From Tipula vernalis (taxonomy: Eukaryota; Arthropoda; Insecta; Diptera; Tipulidae): a stretch of 64,000 nucleotides of DNA. The position numbers and the translations under genes are program-made. The stretch is taken from positions 148,668,091 through 148,732,090 of the forward strand of contig OY282560.1 of the NCBI GenBank assembly GCA_958295665.1. Reading direction: 5' to 3'. Positions 52,401 to 63,690 of the stretch are shown here, piece by piece (the first letter of the stretch is position 1; every line of letters starts with the position of its first letter). The notes beneath the pieces were generated by a model. That model worked only from the letters and a program-made list of their open reading frames with translations, did not search any database and was not told where the DNA came from.

Positions 52401-53700
52401 GCTGGAAAATATAGATCGATCTGAACGTTGGTTAACCTAACCATTGCGAGTAAAACACCTATCATTTGGGCTATCTATCGGACCTCAATAACGAATTTGA
52501 ATTTTTTGCTCCAAAAATTCATGGCCTAAATCCTAAAGCCCTTCATTTCCAGTAAAAATCAATTTCCCATTAAATGGCTGGAAATTATAGATCGATCTGA
52601 ACGTTGGTTAACCTAACCATTGCGAGTAAAACATCTAGCATTTGGGCTATCTATCGGACCACAATAACGAATTTTAATATTTTGCTCCAAAAATTGATGG
52701 CCTAAAGCCTTGGTGATTTTCAGTAAAAATCATTTTCCTATTAAATGGCTGGAAATTATAGATCGATCTGAACGTTACAATAACGAATGGTCACAATATC
52801 GAATTTTAGTTTTTTACTCCAAAAATTCATGGCCTAAAGCCTTGGACATTTCCAGGAAATATCAATTTCCCATTAAATGGCTGGAAATTATAGATCGATC
52901 TGAACGTTGGTTAACTTAACCATTGCGAGTAAAACACCTAGCATTTGGGCTATCTATCGGACCTCAATAACGAATTTTAAGTTTTTGCTCCAAAAATTCA
53001 TGGCCTAAAGCCTTTGTGATTTTCAGTAAAAATCAATTTCCCTTTAATAACTGGAAATTATAGATCGATCTGAACGTTACAATAACGAATGACCACAATA
53101 TCGAATTTTAGTTTTTGGCTCCAAAAATTCATGGCCTAATGCCTTGGTGATTTCCCGGAAAAATCAATTTCCCATTAAATGACTGGAAATTATAGATCGA
53201 TCTTGAAATTGGTAACCCTAACATTTGCGAGTAAAACATCCATCATTTGGGCTATCTATCGGACCACAATAAAGAAATTTAATTTTTTGTTAAAAAAATT
53301 CATGGCCAAGTCTTGGTGATTTTCAGTAAAAATCAATTTCCCATTAAATAGTGAGAAATTATAGATCGATCTTAACGTTGGTAAGCCTAACAATTGCGAG
53401 TAAACATCTAGCATTTGGGCAATCTATCGGACCACAATATCGAATTTTACTTTTTTGCTCCAAAAATTCATGGCCTAATTTCCCATTAAATAGCTGGAAA
53501 TTTTAGATCGATCTTAACGTTGGTAAGCCTAACAATTGCGAGTAAACATCTGGCATTTGGGCTATCTATCGGACCACAATAACGAATTTTACTTTTTTGC
53601 TTCAAAAATTCATGGCCTAATTTCCCATTAAATAGCTGGAAATTATAGATCGATCTGAACGTTGGTAAGCCTAGCAATTGCGAGTAAAACACCTATCATT
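46437..53700. repeat. 7.2-kb satellite array with two interleaved unit lengths
   Basis: About 48 tandem units share a core (gctccaaaaattcatggcc...taaagcc...tttcccattaaatggctgg...agatcgatctgaacgtt). Long units (about 171 bp) add ggttaacctaaccattgcgag and catttgggctatctatcggac. Short units (about 132 bp) instead carry acaataacgaatgaccacaa. Unit starts (aacgtt) are, for example, at 47433, 47604, 47774 (long) and 47031, 47163, 47301 (short). The array is homogeneous in the first half and diverges towards 53.7 kb, where units lose segments. It contains palindromes AGATCGATCT and GGTTAACC in nearly every long unit. No gene; small frames in it are by-products of unit lengths divisible by three. Confidence 0.95.
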
Positions 53701-54013
53701 ACCATTTTTGTACCAAGACATTTGTTTTAAATAACCACATAGCCAAAGTGTAGCAGTCCCTTTACTCTTTTTTTAGCTGTTGTAAGGGATTTTGTCAATT
53801 TGTCAGAAACTTCACACTGCCCAAAAAAGAAGCAATAATTAATACCGAATGGTTGTGTTGTTATATTGAGTGTAAAGACATTGTAACATATTATTGCTAA
53901 TTTGTCTCCCCATGCTAAGCACAATCTGTTGTAAACTCTTATATAAATTGTGAAGGACCACATATGGTTGTACATATTAAATTGGAGATCGGTCGCTAAA
54001 TTTATTTTTCTCC
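53701..54013. other. Satellite edge to SINE; no gene seen
   Basis: A minus-strand open frame (53727-54059) runs through here and into the SINE, but resembles nothing and overlaps the SINE tail, so I do not call it. Confidence 0.4.
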
Positions 54014-54210
54014 GATTTTTTTTTTGAATGTGTGTCGAAATAAACCTAACAAAGGGCACCTTGCTACCTCGCGCTAGCGCTTCTTCAGAAAGCGGTTTTC
54101 GTTGTTATACTAGAGTTTTCAAAGAAGGGTTGCAAAACTCCCCCATCGGAATTCGAACCCAATTCCTCTCGATGCAAACCAAAACAGTTTTAACCACTAT
54201 GCTTACTTGT
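54014..54210 (-). mobile_element. tRNA-derived SINE (about 195 bp) with A-tail
   Basis: On the minus strand: a D-arm-like A box (GCATAGTGGTTA, about 54203-54192), then a T-arm with the B box GGGTTCGAATTCC (54160-54148) inside the perfect stem GGAATT/AATTCC. A unique body follows, containing the palindrome GCGCTAGCGC (54071-54080), and a run of ten A (plus T-run 54016-54025). Internal Pol III promoter, short length and A-tail make this a tRNA-derived SINE. The parent tRNA is not clear because the anticodon arm is degraded. It would depend on a LINE partner for movement. Confidence 0.65.
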
Positions 54211-56290
54211 TTTTGTTAGATTTCTATAATAATTGACTGTTTCACTTCTTAGCATTTTCTTTTTCAATGAATCTCCTTCAACGATTCCAATTATTTTTCG
54301 ATTTGCATTTGATAAAAAAATACCCTACCAAATTTTGTGGAGTGATGAACCGTAACCGTGATTTGGATTGTGAATGAACTCACCTAACATGTTTTAACAA
54401 TTTGACCAGATTATTTTGCATGATCACCTTTTTAGAAAACTTGATAAAATACTAAAAAGAAATTGTACGTTGTCTTAACGACTCTTCACGTTATAATACA
54501 GAAAAAAAGTTCTTCAAGCCTAAAAATTATGCTAATTTTATTTTTTTTATTTTTTAGTTATTTATTCTACAAACAAAAATAAATTGAAATAAGCTTTTAG
54601 CTTTTTATTTTTTTATTTTGCGTCTCATTATATTAAATCAGCAAGTAAGTAATAAATTACAAATTTGTATTTTTTGTCAGTCGTTCCAAGTAAATTAAAT
54701 ATTTATGAAAATATACAATTTATATTATTTACGCACAAATGTACAAAGAGATAAGTTTTAAGTATGCGTGGTCATTTTATATTGTGTGTGTTGTATATTA
54801 TTGAAGATTCCATTGGCTTATTAATAAACAAAAAATAAATACGAAAAGAACAAAGATTCCCTTAAGATAAACAAAACAAAAGTCAATATACAGAATTATG
54901 TTAATGCCTCTCTTAATGTAGTTGATGAACATGATGATAAGCAAAAATCATGATTTTTTCGCGCAACATAGCCAGCAGCCCGGGATAAAAATGAAAATTC
55001 ATCCAAACATTCTTATTTTTATTTTTAATTGAAAACAAAATTGGTATTTGATTTATTTGGAAATGTAAGGTTATCCTGTACGTGATCTCATTTTGAAATA
55101 AAAAAAAACATCGAAATATATAAAATAATAAAAAGCCTTAATAATAAAAAGCCTGGAAAATCAGTTTTAAAACAACATGTACAAATTCAATCGAATTCCA
55201 AAATTCAATTTTGGTCCGGTCCGTACACAAATGTTGCCGACATTAAGCTGATAAAAAAAATTACTTTCACGTGATTAAAACTTTTATTTTTTTTTGTTAC
55301 AACGAAAACAATGTCAGCATGACAATTAACATTGTAATATAAAAATAACTTGGTTTCTTAGAAATGTTAACCAAAATTGTGTTGTGTACAAAAAGCTTTC
55401 TAATTGAATGAAATTATTCTACTTAAAGAAGAAATTAACTAAATATTTAATTTTGTTTGCGAATTACAGTAGACAAAAGCCAATTTTCGAGTTTCACAAA
55501 TATTAGATGTGCACCGATTTTGGCATCCATATTTTGCTATTCAAAAAAATACGTTTACATATTTTTTTCCCCATCTCATTGTTGCTGGAAAAACTACTTA
55601 ATAAAACTTTTTTTGTTCTTTTTGAACAAATAAGTTTCTTTAAGCCAAGCTTTTCACAATCCATTTCCATCCATAAGTTTTTTCTGTGTGCAAATGATAA
55701 TCAATTTTAATTTGCACTGATGATAGGTGAAGCGAACAAATAGGAACTTGTAGAAAAAAAAAGAAAAAAACGAAATAGTTTGACAGTAACGAATAATAAA
55801 AGATTTTTCTTGTTTTGGAGAAAAAACAAACTTTACCATTAATTTAATTGGACTGGAAAATTATTTAAGATGGAGCATTTTGCCCTACATAGAAACTATT
55901 TCAAGTATAATTGTCCAAACTTGCAAATGCTGAATTAATTTATTAACTAGAACAAATGGCAGATTATCAAATACAGTTCTGTTTTACCTGAAATCGATCG
56001 ATTAACTACAGAATTTCCTCCATGTACATATATGCGGAATAAAATAAACAAATCCGATATTTCGGTTTGCTGTTAACAACAAATATAAAAATTATGTTTA
56101 AAATAACAAATTTTGGAAAGAAAATTGGGAAGTAACACAAGAGCGAAAACATGTAGTATTTTATTGTTCTTCCTTATTGAGTGGCTGCTGCTATTGTCCC
56201 TTATTAAATCTGGGATATTAACTAACGATATCTCACCTTCAAATGTTGCACATTAAAATTCCTTTTTAATTTTTTGTATCTTGCATAAGT
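54211..56290. other. 2 kb AT-rich stretch; no gene seen
   Basis: No coding similarity and no element ends recognised. The composition is strongly AT-rich with homopolymer tracts. Frames such as 55507-55710 are judged chance. Confidence 0.45.
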
Positions 56291-56299
56291 CAATTTTTG

Positions 56300-57600
56300 T
56301 ATTTTTATTATTTCTATAAGTTAAGTTGTCCCTTTTCAAAATTTACAGACGATCTACACGTGCGAGATTTTGAAGTCGAGAATTTGAAGACGGAATTTTT
56401 AGAAACAGAGACTCTTCAGAAGTTTCAGAATTTGCCCAAAGGACCAGTAAATCCAAAAAAATCCAAACTTTATGAAAATATTTTCCGTCTGCAGATATTT
56501 CCATAAAGTTTGAATTTTTTTTTGGATTTTGTCCCTTTTATAATTATAAAATATAAAGGGCTAAAACCATATGAGGTGATCAGAACTTCGGTCCTGAAAA
56601 TTAACTCAACTCGCAAATCAATCCCTAATTGAAACTCTTAACTCCGAAAAGTTAAATGCGTACATGAACTCAACTCAGAAAAAGTGAAGCTAACTTAAGA
56701 CTAAAATATCAATTCAACCTCCAAATAAAGCTCAATAAATGTCACACAATCGCTGGTCTCAAAAAATACATGCATATGTACGTGAACTCAACCCAAACTA
56801 ATTTCAAACTCAACCCACAACTCTTCCAAAATAAATCCGTAACTTGACCCTCAGTAATCTGTAACTGGATCCTCAATTCAACACTCAACTCAACCACATA
56901 CTCAATCCCTAAACTAACACGGTCTGAAAACCGCTTGTGTCTATGAACTCAACTCAATCCTAATGGACCATCTAACCGACCCCCACCTCAACATCAACTT
57001 AACCCCAAACTCAACGTCCAACCCATTTGCACCATCATTCCACCATACGATCATTCCACCATACCGTCATTCCACTATACCATCATTCTACTATACCATC
57101 ATACCATTTCAATTACATCATTCTACCATTATACCATTATACTTATACTATTATACCATTATACCATTACACGATTATACCATTAAACCATTACAACGTT
57201 ACCATTGTACTTAAACCATTATAATATTATACCATTAATAATATATAATTATACCATTAGCATTATACCATTACAATTAAACCATTGTACCATTACACCA
57301 TTATACCATTACCATTATAACATTATACTAATACCATTATACTATTATACCATTACTATTACTATTCACAATTTTTGCGGGTTTGTTAAAATAAATAATC
57401 CAACCCAAACTCAACTCCAACTCAACTTCAACTCAACCCGTAAATTGACCTCTAACTTACCTACTTTTTTTTGTTGTTTTTCGGACTCAAATGATTTCAA
57501 AACGTCGAGAAAAGTGGTTTTGAACCAACCAAGTTTTTGCTCATTTTTGACAGGATTTCAATACTTTGGTTTTTTTAGAGCGAAGTAAATTGGATTTTCC
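56300..57600. repeat. Low-complexity repeat related to the inside of the hAT element
   Basis: Three zones. A hairpin at 56450-56530 (atccaaactttat and its complement). A long stretch of ACTCAA-type repeats (56580-57000) and ACCATTAT-type repeats (57005-57350). Last, 57480-57590, which matches 13935-14030 closely (aaaacgtcgagaaaagt, ttttgacaggatttcaatac). The order [ACTCAAC-rich][ACCAT-rich][gtcgagaaaagt...ctttggt] is the same as inside the hAT element, so both belong to one family whose interior varies in length. No terminal inverted repeats were found here. Confidence 0.6.
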
Positions 57601-57849
57601 ATCTTTTCAATTTTACGAATTGGTTTTTGGATTTAATCTTTGCGATTTTAGATGCAGAACCATTTAAAAATTAAGGGTTGGTATCGTTAACCCTCCCTAA
57701 AAAAAATCAAAAATCAACAAGAAAAAACAAAAAATCGCAAAAAAATAATTTTTTTAATAAAACAAATCTTGAAAAGTTATTTTAATTCGAAGGGGGCTTT
57801 TATTTTTGTAAAATCAAGGGGGGCTCTAGTTTTAGGAAGTAGAACACAA
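57601..57849. other. No gene seen
   Basis: AT-rich, with A-rich tracts; nothing recognised. Confidence 0.35.
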
Positions 57850-59030
57850 TTACATTGACTCAGGTGGAGGAAACACGCAGACAAACCTCACAGCCGACCG
57901 AACAATCAGATCTAGCTATGCTGTTATTGGTGCTACAGCAAACATTAACACCACAGAACCAAGTTCTGACGTTACATTTGAAATCGCAAGAAGAGAAGAT
58001 GCCATCGCAACTATCTTCCCTGTAACTGTTTCTAAAATTATAAAGGGAAGAGCTCCAACAATCAATTGAAGGAGTACAAGCAAAAGTAAAATAATCCTCA
58101 GGCTATGATCAGCGAGTCCTTAAACGCATTTAAGGAGGAAAGTTCGAGGACCGCATGGAGCCATTAAACTAAATTCCGCCAGCTTTGAGGGGCCAAAAGT
58201 TGGCCGGAAAACAAAAACCCCAGGAGCACCATCATAATTCCACAGCTAACGCGAAACAACCACAGTCTGGTCGTTGGTGGAACAATGAACAGTAGGCCGA
58301 GTATGATTACTCTGGTCACCGGTGCATCAAAATCCGTGATAACACCAGTCATAGTAACGAGCGAAACCATTCATCCAGAGATTCGATATCAACTAAAAGC
58401 TGCTAAAGGAGAGCACGTAGCTGTTCAAGGAGAGTGCGATATTCCCGTAAAGATAGGAAGCCTAAATTTTCGTCATAAGTTCATTATGGTTAACGTTATA
58501 GATAAATGCATTCTGAGATTGGAGTTCAAGACAGAACACGAAATATCACTCGACATGAAGGAGTGCTTACTACGATGGCAGAATATTGAACTCCCTCTGG
58601 GCCTTATTGATTCAGGAAACGAAGTCAGAGTTATTTTAAGGGATCCTCTGGATATTACGCGGAGCAAACATTCCTGTTCGAATAACGAATATAACGGAAC
58701 AAGCTAAACATCCAAAGTCCGGTGTCGTCCTCGGGAAAATTCAGCCTGTTGTTAGTATCGCCCAATGTGGTATCGAGGCCAGTGCTGTTAAGCGTAAAAG
58801 TAATAGCGAGGCGAATAAATTAATTCAGCGATTGTGCCAGCATTTTAAAGGCGAGCAGTTCGCGATGGCAGTACGAATGTTGTCAGAGTAAGCCGAGGTT
58901 TTTCCAAAAGACTGCTACTGGCTAAACAAGAGGAGGCGGGCCGAATGATACAACAGATGTGCCGGGATAAATCATTGAGCCATCCAACAGTCCATGGAGT
59001 TCACCGGTTTACTCACATGTCATAAAAAAA
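57850..59030 (+). pseudogene. Ty3/gypsy gag end, protease and RT start fragment
   Basis: 57850-58280 is broken gag-like coding sequence. The clean frame 58285-58707 carries TLVTGASKSVITPVIVT (retropepsin active site, with DTG changed to VTG and so without its catalytic Asp). It continues with VAVQGECDIPVKIGSLNFRH, CILRLEFKTEHEISLDMKEC and LPLGLIDSGNEVR, all typical of gypsy polyproteins. After a frame change, ITEQAKHPKSGVVLGKIQPV leads to AGRMIQQMCRDKSLSHPT near 58945-58990, the first block of the RT (normally ...SPSNSPWSSP). There the element ends. Truncated and dead; orientation plus. Confidence 0.75.
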
Positions 59031-60245
59031 TCCGAATATTTTTATTAAAGTGAAGTTAGTGGGGGTAAAATTTGTCCAAAATATTCGGATAGTTTCTGGC
59101 AAAAAACCATCAGTGAACACACAGATTGTAATTTTTGTCTTTTTTTTTGATTGTAAAAGGTCGCTAATAACATTTACAAGAAATTCAAAGATAAGATAAA
59201 GAAACTTGTGTTGCTTAAAAATTTAAGTTAGTATGTAGCTGTTACTGTTTATCTGCTTCCATTTCCAATTTATTTCCAATACAATTATTGAGTGTTATGT
59301 CTCGAAATTCTTCAAATTTCTTTCACTATGATTTTGGCGCACTCCATTTTGGAAAGCTCAAGGGTTGGCCCAAGAATGCACAACTTCACCTGTATTTTTC
59401 GCTCACATAATTCGATCATTAGTAGATTCGATCATCAGTGGACTCAATCATCAATGAATCAGTTGGATTTGTAATCTTTTTTAAAAATATTTTTTCAGGG
59501 AAAACATCGGGTTGGAAGCTTTTCGCTTGGCTATAATAGCAGGTTTCTCAATTTTGGTGTGTATTGTCAGAACCATCTTGATGTAAATAGAGCCGCCATG
59601 TGAAAAATGAACTTAAAATAAGGGATATAGAAACACCAAAAATTAATTTATTTTCTTATAGTTTGTATGAAAAAACGTGATTTCGATTGACGAATAAACA
59701 AGAATTAAACGTTTAACCCAGTTAAATAATTTTTTCTAACATCGCTATAAAACAACTCAATGTCTTATTTATTTAAAACACAGGTTGTCAAATTTCCTGA
59801 TTTTCCAGCAATAATCAAAAGAAAATAAGGGAATTTAAATTAAAAAACATTCGACAACAATAACAATATGGATTAAAAAAAAAAAAAATTCAATTTAATG
59901 ACGTCATGATTTGTCCACTTCTAAAACCAATGGCAACAATCGAAATTAAAATAAATCAAAAAGAGCCAAACAGAAAAACTTAAATCAATACAATGAGCGT
60001 GAAGGAAACAAAAAATCGAAACAATCTAGCATGCTTCGCAAATTCAAAATAACAACAGAACGATGTTCAAATTCAAATCTGAATAGAGGCAATGAAAGAG
60101 ATGATTATTGTATTGTTTGTAAATTTTGAGTTATAGGGCGATTTTTCGTTTATTTCAACCAATCGCCACCAGGTGTGAGTTAGCAATAAACAATACCAAA
60201 ACGTCACTTTAACAAACAAAAAAAAAAAATTACCTTTAAAATATA
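59031..60245. other. 1.2 kb AT-rich stretch; no gene seen
   Basis: No recognisable coding sequence. The last part should contain the 5' terminus of the ISL2EU-type transposon, but no inverted terminus could be matched to the region beyond 63300. Confidence 0.4.
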
Positions 60246-60260
60246 TACTTTTTGTGAACA

Positions 60261-61342
60261 ATGGTGAACTATTGCTGTGTATCAAACTGCAAATCGAAAG
60301 CAGTCAAATTATTAAATCAGTGGATTGTTATTCTTAAAATAGTGAAGAAAGTGTCACGATTTGCTTCGGTGTGCAGTAAACATTTTTATGATACTGATTA
60401 TCAATTTAACAAATATAGACAAGGTAATAAAAACATCATTAATATTATAAATTATTATATCAATGTATGTTGCACACTACAGGGTGGCCTTATTTACTAA
60501 AAGTGGACGCAGTACCTTCAAAAAATATTCCTAAGCGTAGGCACGAGACAGAACCAATAAGCCGTCGTTTACACTACTCTACAATGACCGTAGCAACGTC
60601 AGAACTTTTACTGGATAGTGGTCTTGACAGAAAAAGATTTTTATTTCTTTTAGATTTAATTACAAGATTTAATGAAATAGTTTTATTAAATTGCTTGCCT
60701 GCTGTTGATCACATTTTATTATTATTAGTTAAATACAGAATGAATTTTGACTTCAAAATCATTGCAATCAGCTCAACGAAAGTTTCAAAGTGCTTTGTTT
60801 ACAGGAACGACTTAGTTTACGTAACGTTTAAAAGAATCAATTTTTGGAAGCACGGTTTATTTTCGGATAAAACATATAGAGCGATAATCGACTGCACTGA
60901 AATATTTGTACAAAGGTCTCAGAACCCGATCTATAAAAAACTTACATTTTCTCATTATAAGAATATTACCGCAAGTTCAAGATTTCTAGGGATAGATGAA
61001 AATGACATGGGGGGCAGGGTTTTTAAACCAATTGAAACCTAATGATTATATTTTAGCAGACCGCGGATTTGATATATCTGACGTATTAGAAAATTTAAAT
61101 GTTGTGTTGAATATACCTCCATTTTTAAGATCTAAAAATCAACTTCTGAGGAAGATACAATGGATACCAGATACGTTGCCAGCAGGCGAATTTTAGTTGA
61201 GCGGGTAATTGGACGAGCTAAAATAAATAGAATTATTTCCGATACCACACCCACACATATGTGGAGGTATGCTAATAAATTGTTTTATAATTGTTTTAGG
61301 TTGTGTAATTTTCAAAGGCCAGTAAAAAATTTCAAAAATTAA
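60261..61342 (+). pseudogene. THAP-domain DDE_Tnp_4 transposase
   Basis: Exon 1 (60261-60423): MVNYCCVSNCKSKAV then ASVCSKHFYDTDYQF, the C2CH zinc pattern of a THAP DNA-binding domain. A 59-bp intron (60424-60482, GTAATA...CTACAG) joins AGACAAG to GGTGGCC in frame. Exon 2: LLKVDAVPSKNIPKRR, a helix-turn-helix region (SGLDRKRFLFLLDLITRFNE), then AIIDCTEIFVQRSQNP (first catalytic Asp). After a deletion/frame change near 61020 comes NDYILADRGFDISDVL (second Asp); after another near 61165, ILVERVIGRAKINRI (Glu). The central helical THAP residues are partly lost (about 20 residues short). Two frame breaks make it inactive, but the catalytic triad is complete. Confidence 0.85.
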
Positions 61343-61639
61343 AAATTGCATTTATATTAATTCACAAAAAATAAATAAATTCAAACATAACACAGGTCGA
61401 TAGAAACTTCTTATTTTAAACTTATAAAAAACTTTTTGATAATAGGTTGATATCTTACTTATCATAATATCTGTAAAATTGTTGTTATACTCTATGCGCT
61501 CGATGTAAAGGGACAGTTGGAGTCCATACCATAAAATCACACTTAGATATTCCAGTTACGTGCATTTGTAACTGCATCTGGTAATAGTAAGCGTGAGACT
61601 TTGAAAGATCGTTTTTAGTGTGGGTAAACTTTTTCTATT
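61343..61639. other. Convergent intergenic region of the ISL2EU element
   Basis: AT-rich spacer between the transposase and nuclease genes; it should hold both 3' ends. No further feature seen. Confidence 0.45.
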
Positions 61640-61928
61640 TTAATAGGGACATTTAATTTCGATAATTAAATCCATTTCTGGATTGATCCCATCAGGTGTA
61701 GCGGCTATAAAATTTAATGTACGGTCTATAAATATTCCGCACTTATTGATTTTGTGGCATGTAACTTCGCAATATTTTTTCTTGGCGACAGATTCGTTAG
61801 AAAATCCTCATTTTATAGGCTTTGCAAAGATCAAAGTGCCACGAATATGATTTTTTAAAAAATTGTCCGTAAATTTGCCCGAGTTGGATGTTGTAATAAT
61901 TTTATGGCAAACTGATGCGGTAATTCTA
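61640..61928 (-). pseudogene. YqaJ-type nuclease, C-terminal part (ISL2EU second gene)
   Basis: Immediately beyond the mariner the minus strand reads RITASVCHKIITTSNSGKFT, then KKYCEVTCHKINKCGIFIDR and NFIAATPDGINPEMDLIIEI KCP. The acidic residues of the phage-recombinase-like YqaJ fold, in TPDG and EIKCP, are present. One stop (AKPIK*GFSN) interrupts. The upstream portion of the same gene lies at 63214-63300 on the other side of the mariner. The role in the transposon is probably end processing; it is not established. Confidence 0.75.
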
Positions 61929-63213
61929 AAGGGTGTTTTTTATAGAGTTACACAGGTTTAAATCATAATAAAACAAAGAAATATATTTTTAATATCAATG
62001 AAACGGGTTTTATTTTATAGAAATTTTTATGACATTAATGTTTAAATATGATTTCGGCCATGTGGCCGCCACGGCTGGCGCTTACAAAGCGCAATCTGGA
62101 CCACCAATTTTCACAAACTTTTCGCAGCATTTGCGGCCGTATTTCGCCAATAACTCTTCGAATGTTAATTTCCAGGTGATCAATTGTCTCTGGTTTATCG
62201 ACGTAGACAAGTGAATTTTCATAACCCCAAAGAAAATAATCCAATGGGGTTAAATCACACGTACTTGGTGGCCAATTGGCCTATTACGCGAAATAATTCT
62301 TTCATCAAAAGTTTCTTTGAGTAAATCAATTGTAGCGCGCGCTGTGTGGCATGTAGCTCCATCCTGTTGGAACCACATGTCAGCAAGATTAGTGCCAGCT
62401 AATCGAGGTACGAAAAAATTTCTAATCATGTTCCTATATATACCGCTCACCATTGACAGTAACATTCTGACCATCATCGTTTTTGAAGACATATGGACCA
62501 ATGAACCCGCCAGCCCATAAAGCGCACCAAACAGTAATTTTCTGTGGATATAATGGTGTTTCGACAAAAGCTTGTGGATTATCCTCACTCCAAATCCAAC
62601 AATTCTGCTTATTTACGTACCCATTCAACCAAAAATGGGCTTCATCGGAGAACAAAATTTTGAATGGAAATTCAACATCAATATCAATTTGTGCTTCAGC
62701 CCATTCGGCGAATTGGCGGCGCATACGATGGTCGTTTGGCTTTAATTGCTGCACAAGTTGAATCTTGAAAACTTTTAAGCCAAAATCCTTTCGTAAAATA
62801 TTCCATAAAGTGGAAGGACACAACCCCAGTTGCTGAGAACGGCGACGAATTGATTGATTTGGATCTTCTTCAATGCTTCTTCAGTGCGTACTGTTCGTCG
62901 TCTCACGGGATGCACATTATCATTAAGAGAAAACGTGATCCGAAAACGATCTATTGTTATTCGAATTAGCTGCTCTGAAGGACGATTATCTAGGCCATAA
63001 AATGGACGAAATGCACGATAAGTTTGACGAACAGAACCATTATTTTGATAAAAAATTTCAACAATTTGCAAGCGTTGCTCTGATGTAAGTCTATCCGTAA
63101 TGAAACGTCAAACCAAACTAAACAAAAAGCAACTATCATCTGTTTAATGGGTTGTCAAATAAAGCAGTGTTGCCAACTCAAAGTTGTGAACCTACAAAAA
63201 AAAAAACACCCGT
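61929..63213 (-). mobile_element. Mariner-like element inserted in the YqaJ gene
   Basis: 1285 bp with GGGTGTTTTTT-type inverted ends (AAGGGTG... and ...CACCCGT), flanked by TA at 61927-61928 and 63214-63215. It contains one minus-strand transposase gene filling most of the element. Related in ends and catalytic block to the older copy at 2536-3719. Confidence 0.88.
62035..63105 (-). pseudogene. Mariner-like transposase (frameshifted)
   Basis: Minus strand, four pieces in successive frames. 63105-62870: LTSEQRLQIVEIFYQNNGSV (helix-turn-helix) and VHPVRRRTVRTEEA. 62880-62434: SIRRRSQQLGLCPSTLWNIL, then ILFSDEAHFWLNGYVNKQNC (first Asp) and TVWCALWAGGFIGPYVFKND. 62450-62280: MWFQQDGATCHTARATIDLL (second Asp). 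62285-62035: NWPPSTCDLTPLDYFLWGYE (third Asp), ending HMAEIIFKH. The second-to-third acidic spacing is about 36-37 residues, allowing for the breaks, so it is not the classical D34D. Three frame changes (about 62865, 62440, 62275) and a missing start Met. The catalytic residues are intact; the length fits the usual 340-350. Confidence 0.9.
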
Positions 63214-63300
63214 TACTAGACCTGGTTTGATACCACAACTTATTGTGAATTCTCGTGTTTCTCTCTATACGTCTGATTCACGAATTATCGTCAAATTGAT
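63214..63300 (-). pseudogene. YqaJ-type nuclease, N-terminal part
   Basis: The minus strand reads IERNTRIHNKLWYQTRS up to the mariner. The YqaJ domain opens with exactly such a phrase (IE..TR.Q..N..W...R..RITAS). It continues in the same frame at 61928 when the mariner and one TA are ignored. The start of the gene upstream of 63300 is not clear. Confidence 0.7.
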
Positions 63301-63690
63301 TTATGTGGCGGTTTGCTTAGTTTAAAACTTTATTCTGTACACAAATGAAAGTTCATGCCAAGCTTAGTTTAGCTAGACAATTAGAGATGGCACTTATTAT
63401 GTATTTGAGTAAAGTTCATGAAATAATATAATTAGTTAGCATGTTAAAAATAAGATATCAACAAGTAAAAACCATCAAATTTTTGGGTGGTTTTAACTAA
63501 GAGAATAAAATAAAGAAATTCTTTCTATTCCAATCGAAATTTCATCGAGTTAACATTAAGCGAAATAAAATATATATATCAAGTTATTATATTGCATAAA
63601 GATTATATCAAGCGGTTTAGACTTCTTTATTAAAACGTTAATTATATCGATAAATAAAAATTCACAATAAATTGGAGCGAGATAATCTGA
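63301..63690. other. AT-rich stretch; no gene seen
   Basis: Should contain the outer end of the ISL2EU element. No inverted terminus recognised. Confidence 0.4.

Larger units (their letters stand above)
60246..63340. mobile_element. ISL2EU-type DNA transposon, interrupted by a mariner
   Basis: Two convergent genes: a THAP-DDE transposase on plus (60261-61342) and a YqaJ-type nuclease on minus (63300-63214 plus 61928-61640). This gene pair is characteristic of the ISL2EU (IS4EU) superfamily, distant relatives of PIF/Harbinger. The mariner at 61929-63213 splits the nuclease gene. Element termini are not resolved, so the outer limits are approximate. Confidence 0.7.

Noticed and set aside
52094..52919. 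Open frames of about 70 codons with repeating IKWLEIIDRSER phrases, suggesting a repetitive protein gene
   Set aside because: They arise because the 132-bp and 171-bp satellite units are both divisible by three. Long units always insert a stop (ggttaacctaa), there is no start context, and array divergence does not protect the frame.
46437..53700. Regularly spaced repeats, CRISPR-like at first glance
   Set aside because: Units are directly tandem with no unique spacers, far too long, and the context is a eukaryotic transposon landscape.
53727..54059. 110-codon minus-strand open frame
   Set aside because: It overlaps the SINE tail, shows no family motif and runs into the satellite edge; chance frame.
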